Below are positions 32,489 through 43,249 of a DNA stretch of 64,000 bases, piece by piece (the stretch's first letter is position 1; every line of letters starts with the position of its first letter). A program made the position numbers and the translations under genes. The notes under the pieces are model-generated. The model did no database searches. It was not told the DNA's origin and saw only the letters and a program-made list of their open reading frames with translations. The DNA comes from Nephrocerus scutellatus (Eukaryota > Arthropoda > Insecta > Diptera > Pipunculidae), in the NCBI GenBank assembly GCA_947095585.1, contig OX352761.1, positions 65,052,882 through 65,116,881 on the forward strand, written 5' to 3'.

Positions 32489-33592
32489 AAAATTAAAAAA
32501 CTTGCAGACGGCCATCGCGAATACAACATACGCGAGTTACAAAAAATCTTAGGAGAAATGTTTAAAACAAGTAATGTAAAGGTGCACCTCATATATAAAT
32601 GTATAGAAATTACCGATCCTCATAAAAAGAAACTACTGCTCAACGACTACCACATATTACCAAAAAGCGGACATGCAGGAATGATCAAGACAATCAAGAA
32701 AAAATACTTCTGGACTGGAATGCAGAATGACATAGCTTCCTTTGTAAAGCATTGTCCCATTTGTCAGAAAATTAAATATAGTTCACCCAAGAAACAGCCC
32801 ATGGAAATAACGTCTATCGCCGAATCAAGTTTCGACAAAATCTATCTAGACTTAGTAGGTCCTCTAGACGAACCAGTAAATGGATATAGGTACATACTAA
32901 CCTTACAAGACGAACTGACCAAATTTACCGAAGCTATTCTACTCGAAAATAAAGAAGCTAGCACAGTAGCCAAAGGGCTAGTAGAAAGTTTTGTCCTGAA
33001 ATATGGAGTTCCAAAGACTATAGCCTCTGACCAAGGAACAGAATTTATCAACAAAATGTTCAAAGATATGTCCAAACTATTAAAAATAGAACAACTACAA
33101 TCTACTGCATATCATCACGAAAGTATAGGAGCATTAGAAAATTCCCATAAAGTTCTCGGAGCATACCTCAGAAGCTACGTATCCGAAAATCATACAGACT
33201 GGTGCACTTGGTTACCATATTATGTGTTTTGTTATAACACCGCAGTACACACAGAAACAGGGTATACGCCATTCGAATTAGTATTCGGAAGACAATGTAC
33301 GTTACCCTCAAATTTGACAAAACAGGTGGAGTCAAGGTACAATTATGAGGACTACGTAATTGATTTGAAACAAAAACTGCAAATCGCTCATAGGGATGCT
33401 AGAGACACACTTTCAGAAAAGAAAAATGCTAGGAAAACTGATTACGATAGGAAAGCTAAAAGTAAACAAACTAGTTTTGAAGTAGGTAGTTTAGTTTTGC
33501 TAAGAAACGAAAACAGAAGAAAGTTAGATCGAATTTACATAGGACCATACGAAGTATTGTCCGAAGAGGGCATGAATTGTGAAATCAAGTAG
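32489..33592 (+). pseudogene. Ty3/gypsy integrase, second copy to the natural stop
   Basis: 32490-32862 repeats 31356-31728 almost exactly. The frame then continues into sequence absent from the first copy. The zinc domain and all three core acids are visible: IYLDLVGP (Asp), IASDQGTEFIN (Asp) and SIGALENSHKVLG (Glu). A C-terminal region follows (VGSLVLLRNENRRKLDRIYI then GPYEVL). Full core length is intact, but it has no upstream pol and no start of its own; Met 32558 is internal. Confidence 0.9.
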
Positions 33593-34458
33593 GAAGGGAA
33601 ACAAAAGTCCATAAAACTCGGTTAAAGAAATTTTACGTTTACATATTAAAAGAATTTTTGTTTGCATTTAACTGACTTTTCAGTTTTTTTCTTTTTGTAT
33701 ATAAGTTTAATAAGTTTTAAAAAAAAAAAAATGGAGGGCCCCCGCAAAAATTAAAATATTTATAAAAATGAACTAGTTAAAACAATACATTTATTAAGAA
33801 TAATCAAATTTAAACATTTATAAGAATGAACTAGTTTAAGCAATACATGTATTTGTAATAATCAAATATAAATATTTATAATAATCAATTTTAAATATTT
33901 ATAAGAATGAAATAGTTTAAACAATATATTTATTAAGAATAATCAAAATAAAATATTTATAAGAGTGAAACAGTTTAAACAATACATTTACTAAGAATAA
34001 TCAAATTAAAATATTTATAAGAATGAACTAGTTTTAACAATATATGTACTAAAATGTCATTAAGAAAATACTTGTAAGAAACTAGTATTAGGAAAAAAAA
34101 ACACAATATAAATACAAATTTATAAATTAATCAAAAGAAAATATTAATAAGAAACTTGTACTAGAAAAAAAAAATAAATTAGCTATATAATAATTTTTGA
34201 AAATTAAATAAAAGTTTTAAATTTAGGTGTATCAGTATAAAATAATTACAGAAAATATATTTATAAGAAATTTGCATTTAGAAATAAAAATATTCATAAG
34301 AAGATTGTATTAAAAAAAAAAAAATTTTTTTGAATTAGAAACTATTCATATGTATAAAAATAAAACAAAAAAAGTTACTAAATACAGTATGATAAAAACA
34401 AAACAGATCCCAGTGTACAAATGACACAAAAAAAAGGAGGAAACCTCGTGCTCCGAGA
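33593..34458 (+). repeat. AT-rich 3' region with tandem repeats and purine tract
   Basis: 33755-34080 contains about five imperfect units of roughly 65 bp (ATTTATAAGAATGAACTAGT, AACAATACATTTATTAAGAA). A purine tract AAAAAAAAGGAGGAAA at 34429-34443 is the likely plus-strand primer, although it lies about 15 bp from the first TG of the LTR. No gene. Confidence 0.7.
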
Positions 34459-34968
34459 TGTCTAACGCCTAAATCAGCATATCATATGATTAATATAAAG
34501 GTGCTGACGCGCCGAATGCATATAGGGAATGCAATTTATTGAAAATAATGCTGAACCTAGAAAAATAATGCTGACGCAATAAAGTATGCGAAGTGATTTG
34601 GGTTCAATTATCGAAGGTCGGAAAATTGAATGGAAATTGAACGAAAATTGAAACCCTAAAATTTGTATAAAAACCCAATAAATTTCGCTAATAAATCAGA
34701 TCAGTTTTTACCTTAACCAACGACTTGTCTACTCAATCCTCCGGTTTACAGTGAGTTTTATTTTACGAGCAACTCGCTCAATTTGAACTCACTGTAGCAG
34801 CTCGCTCTATACATAAAGCGGTTCACCGCTTATAGAGGTAAACGACAGCCTCACGGCTAACGTTTCGAAGCTGGCTTAACAAATAAACTAAGTATTCAGT
34901 TGAAGTTATAGGAACGATACGACGAACCTTACAATAGTACTAACGACAATTTTAACTATAAATTTACA
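34459..34968 (+). repeat. 3' LTR of the satellite-embedded gypsy element
   Basis: About 510 bp. The start is placed at TGTCTAACGCC; the end TTTACA is firm because GTAT follows. From ATTGAACGAAAATTGAAACC (about 34640) onward it matches the 5' LTR. Before that it lacks about 110 bp of the 5' LTR and carries about 110 bp not found there, including repeated AAATAATGCTGA. Confidence 0.72.
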
Positions 34969-37331
34969 GTATGAAACTCGGAATGTAGGACTAATATGCG
35001 ACTATAAGATATGTTCCTATGGAAATTCTGGGATCTGGCCAATTGGGTCTGGAATTTTGAGAAACAAGCCATTTCTTAAGCCTTTCGTACGAAACTCGGA
35101 ATGTAGGACTTATATGCGACTATAAGATTTGTTCCTATGGAAATTCTGGGATCTGGCCAATAGGGTCTGGAATTTTTGAAACCAAGCCATTTCTCAAGGG
35201 GTTCGTATGAAACTCGGAATGTAGGACAAATATGCGACTATAAGAATTGTTCCTATGGAAATTCTGGGATCTGGCCAATAGGGTCTGGAATTTTGGGAAC
35301 CAAGCCATTTTTCAAGGGATTCGTATGAAACTAGGAATGTAGGACTAATATGCGACTATAAGATTTGTTCCTATGGAAATTCTGGGATCTGGCCAATAGG
35401 GTCTGGAATTTTGGGAACCAAGCCATATCTCAATGGATTCGTATGAAACTCGGAATGTAGGACTATTATGCGACTATAAGATTTGTTCCTATGGAAATTC
35501 TGGGATCTGGCGAATAGGGTCTGGAATTTTGGGAACCAAGCCATTTCTCAAGGGATTCGTATAAAACTCGGAATGTATGACTAATATGCGACTATAAGAC
35601 TTGGTCCTATGGAAATTCTGGGATCTGGCCAGTAGGGTCTGGAATTTTGGAAAGCAAGTCATTTCTCAAGGGATTCGTATGAAGCTCGGAATGTAGGACT
35701 AATATGCGACTATAAGATTTGTTCCTATGGAAATTCTGGGATCTGGCCAATTGGGTCTGGAATTTTGGGAACCGAGCCATTTCGCAAGGGATTCGTATGA
35801 AACTTGGAATTTAGGACTAATATGCCACTAAAAGATTTGTTCCTATGGAAATTCTGGAATCTGGCTAATTGGGTCTGGAATTTTGGGAACCAAGCCATTT
35901 CTCAAGGGATTCGTATTAAACTTGGAATGTAGGATTAATATGCGACTATAAGATTTGTTCCTATGGAAATTCTGGGATCTGGCCAATAGGGTCTGGAATT
36001 TTGGGAACCAAGCCATTTCTCAAGGGATTCGTATGAAACTTCGAATGTTGGACTAATATGCGACTATAAGATTTGTTCCTATGAAAATTCTGGGAGCTGG
36101 CCAATTGGGTCTGGAATTTTGGGAACCGAGCCATTTCGCAAGGGATTCGTATGAAACTCGGAATTTAGGACTAATATGCCACTATAAGATTTGTTCCTAT
36201 GGAAATTCTGGAATCTGGCTAATTGGGTCTGGAATTTTGGGAACCAAGCTATTTCTCAAGGGATTCGTATGAAACTTGGAATGTAGGACTAATATGCGAC
36301 TATAAGATTTGTTCCTATGGAAATTTTGGGATCTGGCCAATAGGGTCTGGAATTTTGGGAACCAAGCCATTTCTCAAGCGATTCGTATGAAACTCGGAAT
36401 GTAGGACTAATATGCGACTATAAGATTTGTTCCTATGGAAATTCTGGGACCTGGCCAATTGGGTCTGGAATTTTGGGAACCAAGCCATTTCGCAAGGGAT
36501 TCGTATGAAACTCGGAATTTAGGACTAATATGCCACTATAAGATTTGTTCCTATGGAAATTCTGGAATCTGGCTAATTGGGTCTGGAATTTTGGGAACCA
36601 AGCCATTTCTCAAGGGATTCGTATGAAACTTGGAATGTAGGACTAATATGCGACTATAAGATTTGTTCCTATGGAAATTCTGGGATCTGGCCAATAGGGT
36701 CTGGAATTTTGGGAACCAAGTCATTTCTCAATGGATTCGTATGAAACTTCGAATGTTGGACTAATATGCGACTATAAGATTTGTTCCTATGAAAATTCTG
36801 GGAGCTGGCCAATTGGGTCTGGAATTTTGGGAACCAAGCCATTTCTCAAGGGATTCGTATGAAACTTGGAATGTAGGACTAATATGCGACTATAAGATTT
36901 GTTCCTATGGAAATTCTGGGATCTGGCCAATAGGGTCTGGAATTTTGGGAACCAAGCCATTTCTCAAGCGATTCGTATGAAACTCGGAATGTAGGACTAA
37001 TATGCGACTATAAGATTTGTTCCTATGGAAATTCTGGGATCTGGCCAATAGGGTCTGGAATTTTGGGAACCAAGCCATTTCTCAAGGGATTCGTATGAAG
37101 CTCGGAATGTAGGACTATTATGCGACTATAAGATTTGTTCCTATGGAAATTCTGGGATCTGGCCAATAGGGTCTGGAATTTTGGGAACCAAGCCATTTCT
37201 CAAGGGATTCGTATGAAATTCGAATGTTGGACTAATATGCGACTATAAGATTTGTTCCTATGAAAATTCTGGGAGCTGGCCAATTGGGTCTGGAATTTTG
37301 GGAACCAAGCCATTTCTCAATGGATTCGTAT
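34969..37331 (+). repeat. Satellite 1, duplicated forward array
   Basis: 34969-35226 is the element's right flank. From 35227 the array copies 26193 onward at offset 9034, including private variants such as GGAAAGCAAGTCATTTC and TGCCACTAAAAGA. One three-unit (about 354 bp) block is missing near 36800-37000 compared with 27755-28100, so the offset falls to 8681 at the right end. Confidence 0.92.
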
Positions 37332-37896
37332 TGTGAAGGGATTACACCAGTGATCATTTCCTCATTTACCCATTTATAACATTTGCATACAAATTAAATC
37401 AGCATATCATCATATGATACATACGTACGTTGTACACAATGCATTGCCCTCGTTATTAAACAACGGCAAGCGTAAAGCCAAACATTATTATTTATGGTTC
37501 ATGTTACATGCGCTCTGTCAATTGGGTCTGTCTGAAATAATAATGCTGACGCGCCGAATGCATATTGAACGAAAATTGAAACCCTAAAATTTGTATAAAA
37601 ACCCAATAAATTTCGCTAATAAATCAGATCAGTTTTTACCTTAAACAACGACTTGTCTACTCAATCCTCCGGTTTACAGTGAGTTTTATTTTACGAGCAA
37701 CTCGCTCAATTTGAACTCACTGTAGCAGCTCGCTCTATACATAAAGCGGTTCACCGCTTATAGAGGTAAACGACAGCCTCACGGCTAACGTTTCGAAGCT
37801 GGCTTAACAAATAAACTAAGTATTCAGTTGAAGTTATAGGAACGATACGACGAACCTTACAATAGTACTAACGACGATTTTAACTATAAATTTACA
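37332..37896 (+). mobile_element. Solo LTR of the same gypsy family
   Basis: 565 bp, TGTGAAGGGATTACACCAGT to AACTATAAATTTACA, flanked on both sides by GTAT, which restores the satellite word GGATTCGTATGAAACTCGG. The left part follows the 5' LTR at 28651 (same U3, TTAAACAACG). The right part follows the 3' LTR at 34459 (CAGCCTCACGG, TCGAAGCTGG, ATAAATTTACA). Confidence 0.92.
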
Positions 37897-38506
37897 GTAT
37901 GAAACTCGGAATGTAGGACTAATATGCGACTATAAGATATGTTCCTATGGAAATTCTGGGATCTGGCCAATTGGGTCTGGAATTTTGAGAAACAAGCCAT
38001 TTCTTAAGCCTTTCGTACGAAACTCGGAATGTAGGACTTATATGCGACTATAAGATTTGTTCCTATGGAAATTCTGGGATCTGGCCAATAGGGTCTGGAA
38101 TTTTTGAAACCAAGCCATTTCTCAAGGGGTTCGTATGAAACTCGGAATGTAGGACTAATATACGACTATACGATTTGTTCCTATGGAAATTCTGGAATCT
38201 GGCCAATAGGGTCTGGAATTTTGGGAACCAAGCCATTTCTCAAGCGATTCGTATGAAACTCGGAATGTATGACTAATATGCGACTATAAGATTTGTTCCT
38301 ATGGAAATTCTGGGATCTGGCCAATAGGGTCTGGAATTTTGGGAACCAAGCCATTTCTCAAGCGATTCGTATGAAACTCGGAATGTATGATTAATATGCG
38401 ACTATAATATTTTTTCCTATTGAAATTCTCGGATCTGACCAATAGCGTTTGGAGTTTTGGGAACTAAGCCATTTCTCAAGCCATTCGTATGAAACTCTGA
38501 ATATAG
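37897..38506 (+). repeat. Satellite 1, right flank of the solo LTR
   Basis: 37897-38143 equals 34969-35215, with shared private changes (TTGAGAAACAAGCC, CTTTCGTACGAAACTCGG). It then continues into unduplicated units that diverge towards the mariner insertion. Confidence 0.92.
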
Positions 38507-38508
38507 TA

Positions 38509-39445
38509 CAGGGTTTTTCAATAAGAGCACTTCAACTTTTTTTTTGAATAAAACACAAACTGGTCAACTTTTAAACTAAATTTTTTTTTTATTAACGAAC
38601 TTGAACACATACATATGACACATTTAAGTATTTCTTTTGCATGACCACCGCGTGCACGTTTTACGAAGTCCAATCTTTGAACCCAATTTTCGACCACTCT
38701 TTCGCATAAATTGGCCGAAATTCCAGCAATTTCACGTTCAATATTGGCTCTGAGCTCTTGCAACGTCGCCGGCTTATTGGCATAGACCAATGACTTCACA
38801 TAACCCCAAAAAAATAATCTAGAGGTGTCAAATCACACGAGCGCGGCGGCCACTGGACGGGCCCATTTCGCGAAATAACACGCTCATCGAACTTAGTCTT
38901 CAATAACGCGATTGTATCGTGTGCTGTGTGGCATGTGGCCCCGTCCTGCTGAAACCACATGTCGTCCAAGTCCATTCCATTCAATTGCGGCAAAAAAAAA
39001 ACGTTTATCATATCGCGGTACCGATTTCCATTAACAGTAACGTGGCGATCGTTAACGTCGATGAAAAAATATGGCCCAATGACGCCGCCGGCATGTAATC
39101 CGCACCAAACAGTGACTTTTTCGGGATGCAACGGTGCCTCATGAATCACGTGCCCAGTAACGCATATTTTGCTTGTTGACAAATCCTTCTAGCCAAAAGT
39201 GAGCCTCATCGCTGAAGATGATTTTTCGGTGAAAATCTGCATCATTTTCGATTTGCTCTTGAGCAACAGAACGATTGTTTTGCTAAAAAATTTGCACGAT
39301 TTGTAATCGCTGTTCACAAGTGTAGCATTCCATGATGAAATGTATGCTAATGAAGTTTCCAAATGACAAAAGAACAATAAAAAATATGGCGTCGTTCGCC
39401 GTCCCTATCGGAGAAAAGTTGAAGCGCACCTGTTGAAACACCCGA
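38509..39445 (-). mobile_element. rosa-like (DD41D) mariner, internally deleted
   Basis: 937 bp with imperfect terminal inverted repeats: left GGGTTTTTCAATAAGAGCAC then TTCAACTTTT, right (reverse complement) GGGTGTTTCAACAGGTGCGC then TTCAACTTTT. TA lies on both sides (38507-38508, 39446-39447). It sits in satellite 1, whose unit resumes afterwards. It is shorter than a full mariner (about 1.3 kb) because the transposase lost most of its DNA-binding half. Confidence 0.85.
38540..39340 (-). pseudogene. mariner transposase (DD41D), N-terminal deletion and frameshifts
   Basis: Starts near 39330 with MECYTCEQRLQIVQIF and NNRSVA, then jumps to EQIENDADFHRKIIFSDEAH, so roughly 150 residues of the helix-turn-helix region are missing. 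First Asp: IFSDEAHFWLEGFVN. Second: MWFQQDGATCHTA. Third: CDLTPLDYF. I count 41 residues between the second and third, the spacing of the rosa group. A frameshift near 39140 and another in a T-run near 38800 (LDYFFGVM versus GYVKSLVYANKP) break it. The tail runs to ENWVQRLDFVKRARGGHAKE. It is non-functional as it stands. Confidence 0.85.
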
Positions 39446-39447
39446 TA

Positions 39448-39680
39448 CTTAGATCCTACTATAAAACTTGGTCCTATGGAAATTCTGTTCTGGGATCTGG
39501 CAAATAGGGTCTGGAATTTTTTGGAACCAAGCCATTTCTCATCGTCATCTCATCTCATCTTTAATCGTTTTCCCTTGGCAGTAAATTTAAATTAAAAAAA
39601 GAAAATCGGCCGCAACGTCAAAAAAGTTTCACTTCAACCGCGCGTAAAAGTTACACGCACTCTTTTTTTTTACACTCTGT
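39448..39680 (+). repeat. Satellite-1 end and carrier terminus
   Basis: 39448-39540 is a last satellite-1 unit with a duplicated TTCTG. 39541-39680 is the carrier end (reverse of 23950-24050) with a short insertion of CCTTGGCAGTAAATTTAAAT type near 39570. The terminus is GTTACACGCACTC followed by T residues. From 39681 to 39882 there is unique sequence with no recognised feature. Confidence 0.75.
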
Positions 39681-39882
39681 TCTAACTAACTGATGGTAGT
39701 GAAGAGAAAAAGAGCGAGATACGAAACGAGAAAGAAACAGGAAATTTTTATATGGATTTAGCTCTCTTGTTCTCTTTTAAGCATGTATTCTTAAAAAGCA
39801 AAACAGTTGGACATTCTGTAGAGAAGGTTATGAGTGACAGTTTCTGTTGGTTCATTGTCTGCGTGTTCCCTTTCGACAAATT

Positions 39883-42655
39883 TTATAAAAGAAAATGCGA
39901 TTTTCTTTAAATTTTATACACATGTGTATCTCCCATGGACAACACTTTTTGTAAATATTTGGAAGTGATCGGGCCCCGGGGTTTCGGGGGGCACCATACA
40001 AATCTTATAAAAAAATATCAGATTTTTTTCAAATTTTATACACATGTGTATCTCCGATGGACAATACTTTTTGTAAATATTTTGGAGCAATCGGACCCCG
40101 GGTTCGGGGGGGGGGGGGGGGGGGCACCCATAAAAATCTTATAAAAAAAGTACCCGATTTTCCTTAAATTTTATTCACATGTGTATGTCCGATGGTCCAG
40201 ACTTCTTGTAAATATTTGGGAGTGATTGCGCCCCGGGGTCAGAGGGCACCCATACAAATTTTATTAAAAAAATACTCGATTTTCTTCAAATTTTATAGAC
40301 ATGTGTATCTTTGATGGACAACACTTCTTGTAAATATTTAGAGTGATCGGGCATCGGGTTCGGTGGGCACCCATACAAATCTAATAAAAATGTTCTTCAA
40401 ATTTTATATACGTATGTAACTCCGATGGACAGCACTTTTTGTAAATATTTTGGAGTGAACGGACCCCGGGTCGAGGGGCACCCATACAAATCTTATAAAA
40501 AAAAAGTATCAGAATTTCTTCAAATGTTATAGACATGTGTATGTCCGATGGTCCAGACTTTTTGTAAATATTTCGGAGTGATTGCGCCCCGGGGTCGGGG
40601 GGCACCCATACAAATCTTATAAAAAAAGTATCCAATTTTCTTCAAATTTTATATACATTTCTATCTCTGATGGACAACACCTTTTGTAAATATTTTGGAG
40701 TGATACGGCCCCGGGCGGGGACATCCATACAAATCTTATTAAAAAAGTTACCCGATTTTCTTCAAATTTTTTACACATCTGTATCTCCAATGGAAAACAC
40801 TTTTTTATATAAATTTGGAAGTGATCGGGTCCCGGAGTCGGGAGGGCACCCATACAAATTTTATAAAAAGAATTACCCGATTTTCTTTAAATTTTATACT
40901 CATGTGTATCTCCGATGGACAACACTTTTTGTAAATATTTGAGAGTGATCGGACCCCGGGTTCGAAGGGCACCCATACAAATTTTATAAAAAAAATACCC
41001 GATTTTCTTCAAATTTTATATACATGTATATCTCCGATGGACCAGACTTTTTGTAAATATTTGGGAGTGATCGGGCTCCTTGGTCGGGGGGTACGCATAA
41101 AAATTTTATAAAAAGAAGAACCCGATTTTCTTCAAACTTTATAGACATGTGTATCTTTGATGGACAACACTTTTTGTAAATATTTAGAGTGATCGGGCCC
41201 CGAGTTCATTGGGCACCCATACAAATTTTATAAAAAAATACCCGATTTTCTTCAAATTTTATATACATGTATATCTCCGATGGACCAGACTTTTTGTAGA
41301 TATTTTGGAATGAACAGGCCCCAGTGTCGAGGGGCACCCATACAAATTTTATAAAAGAAAATGCGATTTTCTTTAAATTTTATACACATGTGTATCTCCC
41401 ATGGACAACACTTTTTGTAAATATTTGGAAGTGATCGGGCCCCGGGGTTTCGGGGGGCACCATACAAATCTTATAAAAAAATATCAGATTTTTTTCAAAT
41501 TTTATACACATGTGTATCTCCGATGGACAATACTTTTTGTAAATATTTTGGAGCAATCGGACCCCGGGTTCGGGGGGGGGGCACCCATAAAAATCTTATA
41601 AAAAAAGTACCCGATTTTCCTTAAATTTTATACACATGTGTATGTCCGATGGTCCAGACTTCTTGTAAATATTTGGGAGTGATTGCGCCCCGGGGTCAGA
41701 GGGCACCCATACAAATTTTATTAAAAAAATACTCGATTTTCTTCAAATTTTATATACATGTATAACTTCGATGGACCAGAATTTTTGTAAATATTTAGTA
41801 GTGGTCGGGCTCCGTGGAAGGGGGGCACCCATACAAATTTTATAAAAAGAAGTACCCGATTTTCTTCAAACTTTATAGACATGTGTATCTTTGATGGACA
41901 ACACTTCTTGTAAATATTTAGAGTGATCGGGCATCGGGTTCGGTGGGCACCCATACAAATCTAATAAAAATTTTCCTTGGAAGTTTTATAAAAAAATACC
42001 CGATTTTCTTCAAATTTTACATACTGTATATCTCCGATGGACCAGACTTTTTGTAGATATTTTGGAATGAACAGGCCCCAGTGTCGAGGGGCACCCATAC
42101 AAATTTTATAAAAGAAATACCCGATTTTCTTCAAATTTTATATACATGTATATCTCCGATGGACCAGACTTTTTGTAAATATTTGGGAGTGATCGGGCTC
42201 CTTGGTCGGGGGGTACGCATAAAAATTTTATAAAAAGAAGTACCCGATTTTCTTCAAACTTTATAGACATGTGTATCTTTGATGGACAACACTTTTTGTA
42301 AATATTTAGAGTGATCGGGCCCCGAGTTCATTGGGCACCCATACAAATTTTATAAAAAAAATACCCGATTTTCTTCAAATTTTATGTACATGTATATCTC
42401 CGATGGACCACACTTTTTGTAAATATTTGGGAGTGATTGCACCCCAGGGTCAGGGGGCACCAGACTTTTTGTAAAAATTTGGAAGTGATCGGGCCCCGGG
42501 GTTTCAGGGGGCACCATACAAATCTTATAAAAAAAAATATCCGATTTTCTTCAAATTTTATACACATGTGTATCTCCGATGGACAATACTTTTTGTAAAT
42601 ATTTTGGAGCAATCAGACCCCGGGTTCGGGGGGCACCCATAAAAATCTTATAAAA
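39883..42655 (+). repeat. Satellite 2, forward array
   Basis: About 23 units of 118-122 bp. Each has GATCGGGCCCCGGGGTC (or a near variant), CACCCATACAAAT, TTTATAAAAAA, TACCCGATTTTCTTCAAATT, ACACATGTGTAT, CTCCGATGGACAACACTTTT and TGTAAATATTTGGGAGTG. Blocks recur: 39883-40280 again at 41349-41740 (offset about 1466) and 41016 onward at 42143 (offset about 1127). A G-run of about 19 at 40105-40125 is 8-9 G in the copy at 41570. Confidence 0.93.
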
Positions 42656-42735
42656 AATAGCAGGTTAGGCTGTGTCGAAGACACGGCCGTGTGTTTTGAG
42701 CGTGACAACGTCTGTCCGGGACGAAAGAAAAGAAA
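42656..42735 (+). mobile_element. Helitron-like terminal fragment at the satellite-2 edge
   Basis: TAGCAGGTTAGGCTGTGTCG then AAGACACGGCCGTG and GCGTGACAACGTCTGTCCGG, matching 18296-18405 in inverted orientation. It begins directly at the end of the satellite-2 array. From 42736 to 43249 there is AT-rich unique sequence between the two opposed arrays, with no gene recognised. Confidence 0.6.
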
Positions 42736-43249
42736 ACAGCACGCGAAAAATTAATTTTAATCGACCATTTAAATTTTTTCTTTGTTAGAGCCCTGTTAAC
42801 TTTAACAACAAATTCAGATGCACTCGATATATATGCAGATGCATTTTGACGGATAGGTTTATTTTTTTTACACAATGCAAAAGCATAATACGGTTTTACG
42901 AGACGCAGGCTTTAATTTTGTTAAAAAAAACTAACTTATAATGGTTAGAATCTACCATGTAAATTCTTTAAACTGAGGCTATATCACTTCCATACTTGTA
43001 TAGAAAGTGTTGTCATCATATTATCATTATATACAAAAGTGTATATGTGGAAATGTACCGTATGGTACTGAAAGGATATTTCAGAGTCATTGTTCTATAA
43101 ATAATGAGAAATTAACCGTATATTAAAGATAACTGTTTGATTTTGTATTAGTATACAGTCAGTACAATGATAAGCATAGTTAATTTAATAAGAAGTGAAT
43201 GGCGAACCGTCTGTTATATAAAGATAGAAGACGAACAGAATGTTAAAAA

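Larger units (their letters stand above)
28651..34968 (+). mobile_element. Ty3/gypsy LTR element inserted in satellite 1, internally rearranged
   Basis: Bounded by TGTGAAGGG at the left and TTTACA at the right, with GTAT on both sides as a 4-bp target duplication. Contents: 5' LTR, primer-binding site, about 2 kb of largely unreadable interior, integrase, a 757-bp satellite-1 block, integrase again to a stop at 33592, an AT-rich 3' region, a purine tract and the 3' LTR. Gag, protease and RT are not recognisable, so this copy is not autonomous. Confidence 0.82.

Noticed and set aside
32842..33075. Minus-strand ORF opposite integrase
   Set aside because: A shadow of the plus-strand integrase coding sequence.
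39883..42655. CRISPR-like regular array
   Set aside because: Units are about 120 bp and repetitive throughout, with no short repeat/unique spacer structure, in eukaryotic DNA.
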